Assembly (NCBI GenBank): GCA_004151065.3
Contig: NWUY0304317440.1
Span: 1-14,270 of the forward strand
Length of the DNA: 14,270 nucleotides
Reading direction: 5' to 3'
Source of the DNA: Larix sibirica
Taxonomy: Eukaryota; Streptophyta; Pinopsida; Pinales; Pinaceae
Shown here: piece by piece, positions 1 to 8,548 of the stretch
Position numbering within the stretch: the first letter of the stretch is position 1
How the letters are laid out: each line of letters opens with the position of its first letter
Notes under the pieces: model-generated
Database searches by the model: none
Told to the model about the DNA's origin: nothing
What the model saw: the letters and a program-made list of their open reading frames with translations, nothing else
Made by a program: the position numbers and the translations under genes

Positions 1-1229
1 TGTCCAAAATGGTCACAAGATGTCACATACATAATAAAATTAAAATAAAAAGAATAAAGATTAAAAAAAAAAAAATCATTGATAATATATATTGGTAATC
101 TAATATATCTTAATTAGATTCTAATTTAAGATAAATATATATTGGTAATATAATATCAACACAAAACAAAATCATAACTTGTATCAATATTATTAAAATG
201 ATAATCCTTCTTTCCTCACTATGTCTAATATTGTTTAAGTAATTAATTAAATTATTACATAATATAAAATTGTATTTTTATGCACTTTAAAAATTGTCAA
301 AAGCCATATCAATACAATCTCAATGATTCTTTAGCCTAGCTTCAATATTGTGTCTTGCATTGTAATATATTTGTTTTGCTTATGCTAATAGTCTATCTAT
401 CCAATTGTGCACTTAAAAATCCACATAACACATAAAGACAAAAATTGATTTACATAACCTAATTTCACACTCAATTCTCTTCAACGAACTTCGTTAAAAT
501 GTAATCTCACATTAATTAGCCGAAGGCTTGTCTAGTAGGTGCTACCATTGTGGTTATGGTAGAATTATGGTTATAGTCAACTGAAGGCCTTGCCTTTTGT
601 TTACAATGACTGATATACATTGTTAAGTTGTTTATGTTTATTCCATTATAGGTTATAGCCATTATGGCTATGTTGTTTTCTTTTCTTTCTCAAAAAATCC
701 TACATCATCTTAAATGCTATAGTACTACTTACTCATCTAAGGGTGTTTTTGAGTGCTACTTGCTCATCTAGAACATATTTCCCGTTATGTATAAAGTCAT
801 AACATGAACACTTTATAGTAGAATCACAAAAACAAAGATTACGCTATAAATATGAAGCTGTAAAATTCATTAACATAAAGGACATACCTATGTTATGAAG
901 CTGTAAAATTCATTAACATAAACGGCATACCTTGTTTGATTTAGGAATTATATATAAATTGGTTAATTCAATTTCAAAGTATTTGATGTTATTAATAAAT
1001 AAATAAAAATAAAAAGTAATAAATAATAAAAATAAAAAGAGATTTCATTTTAAGAAATAATAATAATATAATTAATGTCACAGCATATCTAAATGCTAAA
1101 TCAATATGCATTTCAACATTTTTATAAATTAAATTCAATTTCATTAATAAATAAATAAAAATAGAAGAGATAGAATTTTAGGAAATAATAAAATATAATT
1201 AATTTCATAATCATATCTACATGCATGTA
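1..1229. other. AT-rich intergenic region with small duplications
   Basis: No gene seen on either strand. It holds A/T runs, a repeated ATATATATTGGTAAT motif (about 84-107 and 134-156), a perfect 8-bp-arm palindrome ATAGCCATTATGGCTAT at 655-671, a 31-bp-period repeat (722-739 / 753-770), the 43-bp-period repeat at 851-932 and a longer AT-rich imperfect repeat at 965-1224. Confidence 0.7.
851..932. repeat. 39-bp tandem duplication
   Basis: Two copies of a 39-bp sequence, 851-889 and 894-932, starting TATGAAGCTGTAAAATTCAT and ending CATACCT. They differ at two positions (AAAGGACAT versus AAACGGCAT) and are separated by 4 bp. Near identity implies a recent event. Confidence 0.95.
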
Positions 1230-1294
1230 AACATTTATTAGAAAGCGTCCAACCGCCATTCATGTCAACACTCATTAGAAGGTGTCCAACCGCC
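965..1294. repeat. Imperfect AT-rich direct repeats plus a 20-bp pair
   Basis: About 965-1094 and 1133-1224 share the order AATTCAATTTCA, ATTAATAAATAAATAAAAAT, GAAATAATAA, ATATAATTAAT and ATCTA(A/C)ATGC, with indels. Immediately after, TTAGAAAGCGTCCAACCGCC (1238-1257) and TTAGAAGGTGTCCAACCGCC (1275-1294) form a 37-bp-period pair with two differences. Confidence 0.75.
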
Positions 1295-1698
1295 TTGGAA
1301 ACAGGAAAAGGAAATAAATCCAAGGAAAGCTGGTGTGGTTGTTGGCAACTGTAACTTTAAGCACACTACTTTTACAGATGTTGAGATTCTTGGTATGTCT
1401 GAGACAGCTCACACAAGGACTCGATATTTACGATCAGATGTTGTCCAGTCGAAATTTAAAAATTCAGTTGCCTGTCATCCAATCACCCAAAACCAGACAA
1501 TAAACAACCAGGAACAGCTGCATCAATTTGAAGATGATTTGGCCATCCCAAACGGATAGAGAAAGATCACAGCTTTTTGATAAAGTACACTATACATCAG
1601 AATTTATGAGCTACTAATGCTTGCAGCTTGAGCAGGTATGAAAAGCAGCTCAGAAATGGACTATGATTAACACCTTGGAAGCCAATCATTTGACATTT
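1230..1698 (-). other. DXS 3' UTR and downstream flank
   Basis: Downstream of the DXS stop. Possible poly(A) signals on the minus strand are CATAAAT at 1602-1608, about 90 nt after the stop, and AATAAA at 1234-1239. The real cleavage site cannot be fixed from sequence. A 74-codon plus-strand frame at 1335-1559 begins at GTG, has no recognisable product and is not called. Confidence 0.4.
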
Positions 1699-1848
1699 TC
1701 AAGACATTACTTGAAGCGCTTCTCTTGTTCGCCCCAGAACATTCAATACAGTTGCTGCAATATGAGATGCTGTCAATCCGGCTTCAACCATTTGATCAAT
1801 TGGAGCCCCATGTTCGATGTAGTGGTCAGGAAGAACCATTGGTCTCCA
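1699..1848 (-). CDS. DXS: DXS exon 10: C-terminus and stop
   Basis: Residues 669-717 plus the stop, from [19 protein letters not shown] to the tail [16 protein letters not shown](H/R)YI(E/D)HGAP is conserved in plant DXS. The tail [16 protein letters not shown] is the strongest class II-like signature here. The acceptor TTTGCAG is preceded by a pyrimidine-rich tract. Confidence 0.96.
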   Translation of the reverse strand, partial: WRPMVLPDHYIEHGAPIDQMVEAGLTASHIAATVLNVLGRTREALQVMS

Positions 1849-4800
1849 CTGCAAAGTGAGGGGAAAAGGTATTTTATATCTGCAAATGCTATATCTAATT
1901 TTCAAAACAAAAAAGCATGTGGTCCACATAATCATGAGAAAATTTTGTCAAAATACAGTGTTAGTGCAATGTTTGTTCATAACTAAAATTAAAATCTGTT
2001 TCTAAGATAATAATATACCTTTAGTTTCCCATCCAAGAAACCATCTAGCGCCAGAAAATGAGCAACATGAGATCCAAACCCTCCTATTGTTCCCTCCTCA
2101 ACCGTTATTATTACCTCGTGTTCCCTTGCAAGAGATCGAATTAGATCACGATCAAGTGGCTTGCAGAATCTGGCATCTGCAACTGTCAAAGATATACCTT
2201 GCTCTTCCAGTAAAGCACTGGCAGCAAGGCAATTTTGAACAACAGTACCATAGCCTAAAAGTGCTACTCGATCACCTTCTACTAAAATTCTACCTTTCCC
2301 AACCTGCAATACGCTGATTAGGAAATCAGTAACAAACATAACTATCCCAAGTATTGGCTTTCTTAGATTCACAACACTACGGAAATAGACTGAACTAAAC
2401 AAGTCATAATCCCACCTCTAAGGGCACTCCTTTGTTACCAGGTGGCAACTGCGCACCTACTCCATTTCCTCGTGGAAATCTGAAACAACTAGGGCGATCG
2501 TCAATAGCAGCTGCAGTTGCAACCATGTGAAACAGTTCGGCCTCATCTGAAGGTGCCATGACAACCATATTTGGAAGACAAGCCAAATAAGTCACATCAA
2601 ATGCTCCACAATGAGTTGGACCATCTGCTCCAACTAGCCCTGCTCTATCCATCGCAAATCTGACAGGCAACTTCTGAAGGTCCACATCATGTATAACCTG
2701 CCAAGCATCCATCAAGGTAAGCGACTTTCAGTATATTTCAAAAGATTCTAAGATAAGCAGAGAGAAGAAAAGAAACTGTGTCCTCTTTTAGTAAGTAGAA
2801 CCTGATCATAGGCCCTCTGCAGAAAAGAGGAATATATAGCACAGAAAGGTTTCAGGCCTTCACAAGCCAACCCTGCAGCAAAAGTGACAGCATGTTGTTC
2901 TGCTATTCCAACATCAAAGCATCTTGAGGGAAAGCGTTTTGAAAACATATTTAGACCAGTGCCTCCTCCCATTGCAGCATGGATTGCAACAATATTTTTG
3001 TCAGCTTCAGCTTCTGAAATCAAAGCCTCGGCAAAATAAGTTGTATAGGATTGAGTTGGAGCTTTTCCCTTGAATTGCTTCCCAGTAGCAGGATCAAACT
3101 TGACAACACCTATGACATATTGACAAATACAATCAGCTTAAGAGCTTCAATCATATCTTGCCTCCTGAGACAGTGGAATTTCACATAAGTCCCTTCCCTA
3201 GTAGCTTTTACTTTAAGTAATTGTATTGCATGCCTTACCATGGTACTTGTCAGCTGCTCTCTCTGCATATGGGTAACCCCGTCCTTTCTCAGTAACCACA
3301 TGGATCAACACTGGCCCAGTTGTGTGTGTAGCTTTGACATCCTGGAGAATGGTGATCAGATCATCGATATTGTGGCCATCAACTGGACCTATGTAATAGA
3401 GTCCCAGCTCCTCAAAGAGTGTGGAACGGGAACCACTGATCATACCTCGTGCATATTCGTCCACTTTTGCTGCCAGTTCATGCATGGGGGCACCGAGTTG
3501 TTTGGTAACACCCTACAATAAACCACATCAAGCATCACAGACCATAAAATAGCAATGCAGGTATTTAGTTCAATTGATTAATGAAACTGCTATTGTCAAG
3601 GGAAAGCAGAGGATGACATTCAGATGAACCAAATGAAGAATATATTGCTGCACTGTTTAATCATGAAAATTACTCTCCTGCCCAAAGGCCTAGCCTTTCA
3701 TTTGCTTTATCCTGTGTGACTATGGATGATTGACTTCAAAAGAAGCCTGAAATTTGCAATCACATGTTTCTACAGAAATAGTAGTTTTTATAACATGTCT
3801 ACAAAACAGTAGTTTTTAGAGAACCATGAACACTGCAGCATGATTCATTATTTATTTCTAGCTCTTTATTAGCATGAACATATCAGAATAGCATTTTTGA
3901 GCTTGTGATTTACCTTGGCAACCTCTCTTAGTTCACGCAAAGGTCTACTTGATTGCAGCTTACTCAGTGCACTGCTGAGGGCACCCACTGGTGGTATAGG
4001 CCCATCAAGATTTGCCGTTGGCAGAGAAACTTGTTTGTTGTCATTAAGGATAACTATCATGTTGGAATCCAAATATCCAGCATTGTTCATAGCTTCAAAG
4101 GCTTGCCCAGCTGTCATGGCTCCATCTCCTATGACACTAATAACATGATTGTTTTTCCCTTTCAAGTCACGACCAACAGCCATGCCTGCACATTGTCAAA
4201 TGGTCAGAGTTAAAGTCCCATTCTATACCAGTTCCTGCAGGCAAATTCATTACATTCAAATAGATGAAGGATGCCCAGAACCAGACCTAGCCCAGCAGAT
4301 ATACTAGTAGAACTGTGACCAGCACCAAAGCAGTCATATTCACTCTCTGAACGTTTTGTAAAGCCTGAGAGGCCATTTGTCTGTCTCAATGTGGGCATCT
4401 TATCTCTTCTACCAGTAAGAATCTTGTGAGGATAAGCCTGCAGAAATGAATATGAGGAGTTGTTAGCTTCAACCATTCTGAAAAATCAACAATTTGTATT
4501 CTTATTGATGGCAATATTGACAAGTTAGCAACTTTCAGGGGTCTTTGTAGAATGTTACATCGCAGCATAGAATTTGTTCATATGGTTCTTCTAACTGAGC
4601 TTATATATGAAAGACTTCAAAGTTCAAAGCATTATTTAGGAGAGAATAAATCATACAGGAAAAGATTCAAAGAGTCTGTGTTACCCGCTGGAAAACTCTG
4701 GATCTTAATTTCTCTGAATTAACAACCAACGAGAATGGAATCTTCTAGCCTTGCAAAATCTCAATGATAACACAAGGAGGACAAAGCTACTGCTGCTATG

Positions 4801-7800
4801 CATGAACTTGATGTTGGGAATATGATTCAATATTACAGCATCAGAGAATCCAAAGTTTTCCTACGTGAAACAAAATATTTCAAATCGATCCACAAGCAAT
4901 TCCAACAAACAGACCACAATCTGGAGTCTTCATCTAGACTAAGTTCTCATTCTTAGGTTTGATTATCATTTGCAGGTACCAATAATGCATAAACAAAATT
5001 GAAGAATGATCATGAGATAGCATACAGTTTATTTAAAATTCATAACACCTCTGAACATAAATTCCCACTTATGCAGGGGATTCCCTAAAATGAGTTACCA
5101 CATATAGACATATTAGTATAAAGCATAACTGCACAGTCTATCATTCTTCCACAAAAGAAAACTATTACTAATGATGCTTCAGTGAAACGGGAAACATTTG
5201 AAATTTCTCATACCAAACGTATTTTTATACCATGCAAAGTATATTTCCCGTGATATGTTTAGCACAGAGAGGCCTTAGGCACTCGCTAGGGATATTGTAC
5301 ATACTGTATTTACCAGTCATCTTTGGACATTAATGTTATTTACGGGTCATCTCATATATCATTATTAAATTTGTCATTTATACATAGAATCTCTTATTGA
5401 AAGATTTTGTCTCTAATTATTAGACAAAAATGACATGTATTTCAAAATACATGTTTAACTGCAGAAAAACTCAATAACTTTACCTGATGGCCAACATCCC
5501 ATAATATCTTATCCTCAGGAGCATCAAAGATGTAATGAAGTGCCACCGTAAGCTCAACCACCCCCAGGCTAGATCCAAGGTGGCCACCGGTTCTTGAAAC
5601 CTCAAAAATTATGTCAGAACGGAGTTCATTTGAAAGTTGTTTCAGCTCCTACACATCACAGGTAACGAATCCTTAGTGTAACCAGACTGCAGCTAAATTT
5701 GAAATTCAAATTTGACATGCCTACTGAATCACCGAACTGGCCTCCTTTAAAATAGATTGCAAAAAAAGGGTTAGGCAATCAGCCGTAAAACTAAGGAGGC
5801 AAGGAAAATGATGAATGGCAGTTATACTATAGGGAGAGATGCAGCAAATATGAAGAAAAAAAAAAGATAATATAAAATACAAATGGATAGTAGCTGATTA
5901 ATCAGCTGTAGATCAAAGTTCCCTTTGGTAGAAAGACCCTGAGAGGTTGCACCGCAGGGAAATCAGAAACAAAACATGTCTAAGCATCATCACATATTCA
6001 GGATTTCTTTCTAAATTGATTAAATAGAAATGGATAGTAGCTGATTAATCAGCTGTAGAGTCGTAGACCAAAGTTCCCTTCGGTAGAAAGACCCTGCGAG
6101 GTTGCACTGCAGGGAAATCAGAAACAAAGCATGTTTATAGCATCATCACATATTCAGGATTGCTTTATAATTTCTAAATCATCTTCAAACAGAACAATAT
6201 TGGTCTTCTTGTTTTTTGTAAAAACCCATCAAAAAGGGTTTTCAAACTCAGGATACTGCAATGGGGTGTTGTTTCAGTGGTGAGGATGACAGCGTGCTAC
6301 TTATGCTATCAACCAGGGTTCCTGTCTAGGGAAGGCCTCCCAACACCCACTGGCATGGTTGGGGCCAGGTGCAAATCCTGGGGGACTTTAGTGGAATAGT
6401 CACCCTCTTTTGATTTATATCTTAGCAGAAAGTGTGTTTAACCCTTTCTGGGTAACTGACCCTTTGAAGGTATCTGAGTCCACAATAGCATGTAACAATG
6501 AAGCATCACTTACAAAAAAGAACAAAAAATCTAAAAATGCCCTAAGAGTTCAAGAGCATTCATGTTATTTAATTTGTTCCAAGCATATACACTAAAAATT
6601 TACTAGCCTCATTTCAACAAACATAAACCAATCAACCTTTAGCACTTACTCGAATAGAGAGATTCTTCATATGAACCGGATAATTGATCGTGTCCAGGAG
6701 TGGTGTCGGCGGCTTCTCTGAAAAGTACTCTCCTTGGTCAGATAAAGCAGTGGCATAAACTTTACCAACCTGCAGCATCATCAGGCCTTTAACACATTTA
6801 ATTCCCAACCAAACTTTGACATGTAAATTTTGTTACTCTGCCCCTTTTAGACTGCTTAACAAGACCATGCATAACTATATTTGAACCCGTATCCAAAAAG
6901 ACACATTCAGGTATGTATACAAAGCATCTTCCATATTCATTTTTGGCAAACAAGATAATTTAATTTAATCCATTTTCTTCAAAAAAACAATAGATAAACA
7001 CATGCTGAAGTTCTATGTTAAATGAAATACTGAAAAGTAAAAATAAAAAATATATATATACTGAACCCTCCATAACAAGAACCATTTAGCACATGATATT
7101 AAATATTAAGAAAGAAACAGAAATTCCAAATTACTATCATTTATCACAAAGTATGAAATATTACTAATGAAATAGAAACTCTGAAGACAAAATTCCATAA
7201 GTTATTAGATAGCATGAAAGAAATACAAAGTTACACTCATTTTCGGCAAGTTATTAAATATTATGAAAGAAATGGAAACTCGGAATATATAATTACACTA
7301 ATTTTCTACAAATTATTAGATATTATGAAAGAAATGTAAACACAGACTACAAAATTACACTCATTTTATACAAGTCCTGAGCTGTTAGGAAAGATAATTA
7401 GACTCATTTTCTACTAGTTATTAAACATTATGAAAGAAATATGAACTCATTATGCAAAATTCCACACATTTTCAGCAAGCTGTTAAATATTATGTAAGAA
7501 AAGAAATCTCAGAAAACAGAACTTCACTCATTTTACTATTTTAGCTTAACCATCACTAGAATCTAGCGTTGACTACCCTTTTTCTAGGGCATTTCCGATC
7601 CAAGACTTATATCTACTGAAACTTAACGGATTAAAATCTCCAAATGCGAAATGAATTGCTCTGTTTCCGAAGATAATGTTGTATAAATTCAGACATTTTT
7701 ACAAAGAACAACAGTAAAATAGCACATCTCATAAAACACGCTAAATATCAATGCAGATTCAACACATAATGTCATTTAAACTCCTAGATGGTCAGATTAG

Positions 7801-8112
7801 ATGTTCAGGAGCTCTCTTTAGTGGGTTTTCTACTATTTAAGCAATTTAAAGCAATATGCTTCGAATTTAGATTCAACGCAACATGCGATCTAGATTCAAC
7901 GCAAGAACTCCGGATTCCGGTCTGAAATGTTTTACATTTTCCAAGGTCATGGGTACGAAACTCACCCGCCTCCCCAACTTCCCGAATTCAAGCTTTGTAG
8001 ACTTGACTTGGTGGCGAAGACTTCGAGATGACGATACGAAAGGCGTCGAAGTTAATTGATTGGCATTCGACTGGATTACAGCAGACGATGCCACCGCCAT
8101 TGTCGTCGACAT
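1699..8112 (-). CDS. DXS: 1-deoxy-D-xylulose-5-phosphate synthase, plastid, 10 exons, class II-like
   Basis: Condenses pyruvate with glyceraldehyde 3-phosphate, using thiamine diphosphate and Mg2+, to form DXP, the first and flux-controlling step of the plastid MEP pathway. Exons (minus strand): 8112-7966, 6769-6650, 5648-5484, 4437-4287, 4185-3914, 3512-3239, 3109-2802, 2697-2416, 2303-2019, 1848-1699. All introns are GT-AG and the join gives 717 residues without a stop. Residues 1 to about 60 are Ser/Thr-rich and basic, a chloroplast transit peptide. Seen in the product: His112 in GGHLGSS; the GDG...N cofactor motif with Asp215 and Asn244; His376 in KYHG; catalytic Glu447 in GIAEQHAV; Tyr469; the DRAG motif with Arg497; His508 in PTHCG. 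The transketolase C-terminal domain is about 574-717. The tail [16 protein letters not shown] differs from the Arabidopsis class I tail (...LNLIGAPREALF) and resembles class II enzymes (inference). Met5 may be the true start. Confidence 0.97.
2019..2303 (-). CDS. DXS: DXS exon 9: C-terminal domain
   Basis: Residues 574-668, from [19 protein letters not shown] through [15 protein letters not shown] and [13 protein letters not shown] to DGKLK. This is most of the transketolase C-terminal domain. Acceptor TGCAG, donor GTATAT. Phase 0 at both ends. Confidence 0.96.
2416..2697 (-). CDS. DXS: DXS exon 8: DRAG motif
   Basis: Residues 480-573, from [20 protein letters not shown] to [10 protein letters not shown]. 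The DRAG motif (Arg497) followed by [11 protein letters not shown] with His508 is diagnostic for DXS and binds the phosphate of glyceraldehyde 3-phosphate. The acceptor is GGCAG and the donor GTGGGA. Phase 0 at both ends. Confidence 0.96.
2802..3109 (-). CDS. DXS: DXS exon 7: catalytic Glu region
   Basis: Completes Gly377 and encodes residues 378-479, from [15 protein letters not shown] to [11 protein letters not shown]. It opens the pyrimidine-binding transketolase domain. [12 protein letters not shown] holds Glu447, which activates the cofactor. The acceptor is CATAG. The donor at 2801, GTTCTA, is well off the usual GTAAGT but is needed to give the conserved YDQ-V(I)HDVD junction. Confidence 0.93.
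3239..3512 (-). CDS. DXS: DXS exon 6
   Basis: Residues 286-376 plus the first base of Gly377. It includes [20 protein letters not shown], the [13 protein letters not shown] segment and [20 protein letters not shown], whose His376 matches a substrate-binding histidine (E. coli His299). The acceptor is TTGTAG and the donor GTAAGG. Confidence 0.96.
3513..3913 (-). other. DXS intron 5 (401 bp)
   Basis: GTAAAT-TTGTAG intron with no recognisable element. The other introns are compact: intron 4 101 bp, intron 6 129 bp, intron 7 104 bp, intron 8 112 bp and intron 9 170 bp. This gives the gene a long-intron 5' half and a compact 3' half. Confidence 0.88.
3914..4185 (-). CDS. DXS: DXS exon 5: ThDP/Mg-binding motif
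   Basis: Completes Gly195 and encodes residues 196-285. [20 protein letters not shown] followed by VILNDNK is the GDG-X(about 27)-N thiamine-diphosphate motif; Asp215 and Asn244 are the expected metal ligands. Acceptor TGCAG, donor GTAAAT after the conserved REVAK, ending in phase 0. Confidence 0.96.
4287..4437 (-). CDS. DXS: DXS exon 4
   Basis: Residues 145-194 plus the first base of Gly195. It carries [24 protein letters not shown] and the [12 protein letters not shown] segment, all conserved in DXS. The acceptor is TGCAG. The donor GTCTGG at 4286 is weaker than the others, but it is the one that joins correctly to exon 5 ([12 protein letters not shown]). Confidence 0.94.
4438..5483 (-). 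other. DXS intron 3 (1046 bp)
   Basis: GTAAAG-TGCAG intron. AT-rich unique sequence with only a weak short repeat, TTTACCAGTCATCT near 5310 and TTTACGGGTCATCT near 5339. I see no element or coding signal in it. Confidence 0.88.
5484..5648 (-). CDS. DXS: DXS exon 3: catalytic His region
   Basis: Residues 90-144, from [12 protein letters not shown] to ILWDVGHQ. It contains [10 protein letters not shown], whose His112 corresponds to the catalytic histidine (E. coli His49). Too short for a methionine-started ORF, so it is found only by homology and splice sites: acceptor TGTAG before 5648, donor GTAAAG from 5483. Phase 0 at both ends. Confidence 0.95.
5881..6173. repeat. 147-bp-period tandem duplication in intron 2
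   Basis: Copy 1 is about 5881-6018 and copy 2 about 6028-6173. Both run from AAATGGATAGTAGCTGATTA through TAGAAAGACCCTG and GCAGGGAAATCAGAAAC to CATATTCAGGATT, with roughly a dozen substitutions and a 6-bp insertion in copy 2. Each copy carries a perfect 16-bp palindrome, AGCTGATTAATCAGCT, at 5892-5907 and 6039-6054. Confidence 0.9.
6263..6411 (+). mobile_element. tRNA-derived SINE-like block in intron 2
   Basis: A GC-richer block unlike its surroundings. GGGTGTTG (6264-6271) pairs perfectly with CAACACCC (6341-6348), like an acceptor stem. TGTTTCAGTGG (6270-6280) resembles a Pol III A box. GGTGCAAATCC (6368-6378) matches the B-box consensus with one difference, though far from the A box; GGTTCCTGTC near 6318 is a weaker but better spaced candidate. 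The block ends in TTTT (6408-6411), a possible Pol III stop. No clear A-tail or target duplication, so the family and ends are uncertain. It is antisense to DXS. Confidence 0.4.
6650..6769 (-). CDS. DXS: DXS exon 2
   Basis: Forty codons, residues 50-89, from [16 protein letters not shown] through [21 protein letters not shown]. The second half matches the start of the mature enzyme in other plants. The acceptor is TGCAG and the donor is the ideal GTAAGT; both ends are in phase 0. The transit-peptide cleavage site probably lies near the start of this exon. Confidence 0.95.
6770..7965 (-). other. DXS intron 1 (1196 bp)
   Basis: GTGAGT-TGCAG intron separating the transit-peptide exon from the mature enzyme. 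Most of its length (about 7096-7545) is a decayed tandem array listed separately. The rest is AT-rich, with a short TA run near 7049. No coding signal on either strand. Confidence 0.9.
7096..7545. repeat. Degenerate tandem array in DXS intron 1
   Basis: About eight diverged head-to-tail units of 40-62 bp, starting near 7096, 7151, 7202, 7251, 7313, 7378 (truncated), 7418 and 7480. The common core on the plus strand is TTATTAAATATTATGAAAGAAAT, then an A-rich stretch, then AATTACACTCATTTTC and a variant of TACAAG. Units differ by substitutions and indels. No reading frame is kept, so this is an old minisatellite rather than protein repeats. Confidence 0.75.
7966..8112 (-). CDS. DXS: DXS exon 1: start and transit peptide
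   Basis: Encodes residues 1-49, beginning [12 protein letters not shown] and ending GKLGRR. It is Ser/Thr/Val-rich, has basic residues and almost no acidic ones, as in plastid transit peptides. The exon ends in phase 0 at a consensus donor GTGAGT (7965-7960). Reading past this donor gives an unrelated tail and a stop at 7873. Met1 has T at -3, whereas Met5 (codon at 8100) sits in ACAATGGC, close to the plant initiation consensus, so a 713-residue product is plausible. Confidence 0.9.
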
Positions 8113-8234
8113 TGAAGCTCAAACAACAACAACGAAGAAATTCTCGTGAAGAGAAACGGAAGGAGCAAACGCAGGCTAAGTTCCCTGCTGTTCGTTTTAT
8201 CCTGTTGCCTTATCAAAAACAAATCTAAGTCCAT
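8076..8234 (-). CDS. Upstream ORF overlapping the DXS start
   Basis: An ATG at 8234 opens a 52-codon frame (MDLDLFLIRQQDKTNSRE...) that runs through the leader, passes the DXS start in another frame and stops 36 nt inside the DXS coding region. The TATA box predicts that this ATG lies close to the cap site, so some transcripts may include it and others not. Its context (C at -3, G at +4) is poor. The peptide resembles nothing I know. If included, it would be expected to lower DXS translation; whether it is used is unknown. Confidence 0.35.
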   Translation of the reverse strand: MDLDLFLIRQQDKTNSRELSLRLLLPFLFTRISSLLLFELQCRRQWRWHRLL

Positions 8235-8250
8235 GCGCTTGTGTGGACGT
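8113..8250 (-). other. Predicted DXS 5' leader
   Basis: Sequence between the TATA-predicted start of transcription (about 8250) and the DXS ATG, roughly 130-140 nt. It is pyrimidine-rich near the start codon (CTTCCGTTTCTCTTC), typical of plant leaders, and contains the upstream ATG at 8234. The transcription start is estimated from the TATA position only. Confidence 0.45.
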
Positions 8251-8273
8251 GAAAGTTTTACTAGATTTCCCCC

Positions 8274-8280
8274 CTTTATA
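8274..8280 (-). promoter_or_regulatory. TATA box of DXS
   Basis: The minus strand reads CTATAAAGGGG here, a good TATAAA match 162 nt upstream of the DXS ATG. The next usable G-rich/C-rich boundary and the leader composition fit transcription starting about 30 nt downstream. Confidence 0.6.
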
Positions 8281-8304
8281 GGGTTGTGAACCGTGGTTTG
8301 GTTC

Positions 8305-8407
8305 AGTTTTAACACAAGGCTAAGGTTGAGTTTGGTCATTGGATTATTGACTTGGGTTTAGTTTTAACACAAGGTTAGGGTTGAGTTTGATTTGGATTAT
8401 TGACTTG
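8305..8407. repeat. Tandem duplication in the DXS promoter
   Basis: Two head-to-tail copies of about 50 bp, 8305-8354 and 8360-8407. Both start AGTTTTAACACAAGG and end GGATTATTGACTTG, differing by a few substitutions and a short deletion. The pair sits 25-130 bp upstream of the TATA box, so it doubles whatever proximal elements this segment carries. Confidence 0.85.
8338..8342 (-). promoter_or_regulatory. CCAAT motif upstream of the DXS TATA box
   Basis: CCAAT on the minus strand about 58 nt upstream of the TATA box, a normal distance for a CCAAT element. It lies in the distal-to-gene end of the first unit of the duplicated promoter segment; the second unit has lost it (TTTGG instead of ATTGG on the plus strand). 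Short motifs like this arise by chance, so support is modest. Confidence 0.3.
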
Positions 8408-8548
8408 TAGATGACTAGGACATGGGTTTTATCCCACTAAATAATTCACCTTTTGCATTTCACAATTGTCCAATGGCTCTTCCTAAAAGTGCACTTATTG
8501 TCCCAATAATGACCGCCATCCCTGAGTGCCATGGAAAAGGAGGAAAGA

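Larger units (their letters stand above)
5649..6649 (-). other. DXS intron 2 (1001 bp)
   Basis: GTAAGT-TGTAG intron. It holds a two-copy 147-bp-period duplication (5881-6173), a short perfect hairpin (AAAACCC 6221-6227 / GGGTTTT 6236-6242) and a tRNA-SINE-like block (6263-6411). The small plus-strand ORF at 6410-6595 shows no recognisable product and is not called. Confidence 0.9.

Noticed and set aside
1335-1559. 74-codon plus-strand frame downstream of DXS
   Set aside because: It opens at GTG, lies in the probable 3' UTR/flank of DXS on the opposite strand, and its product resembles nothing known.
1663-4213. Plus-strand frames at 1663-1986, 2087-2317, 3240-3521, 3915-4148 and 3953-4213
   Set aside because: All lie antisense to DXS exons and are open only because the conserved exons are; none has recognisable features.
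4188-4286. Continuation of DXS exon 4 through 4210 as coding
   Set aside because: The frame stays open past the donor but the extra residues do not match DXS; splicing at 4286 to 4185 restores the conserved [12 protein letters not shown].
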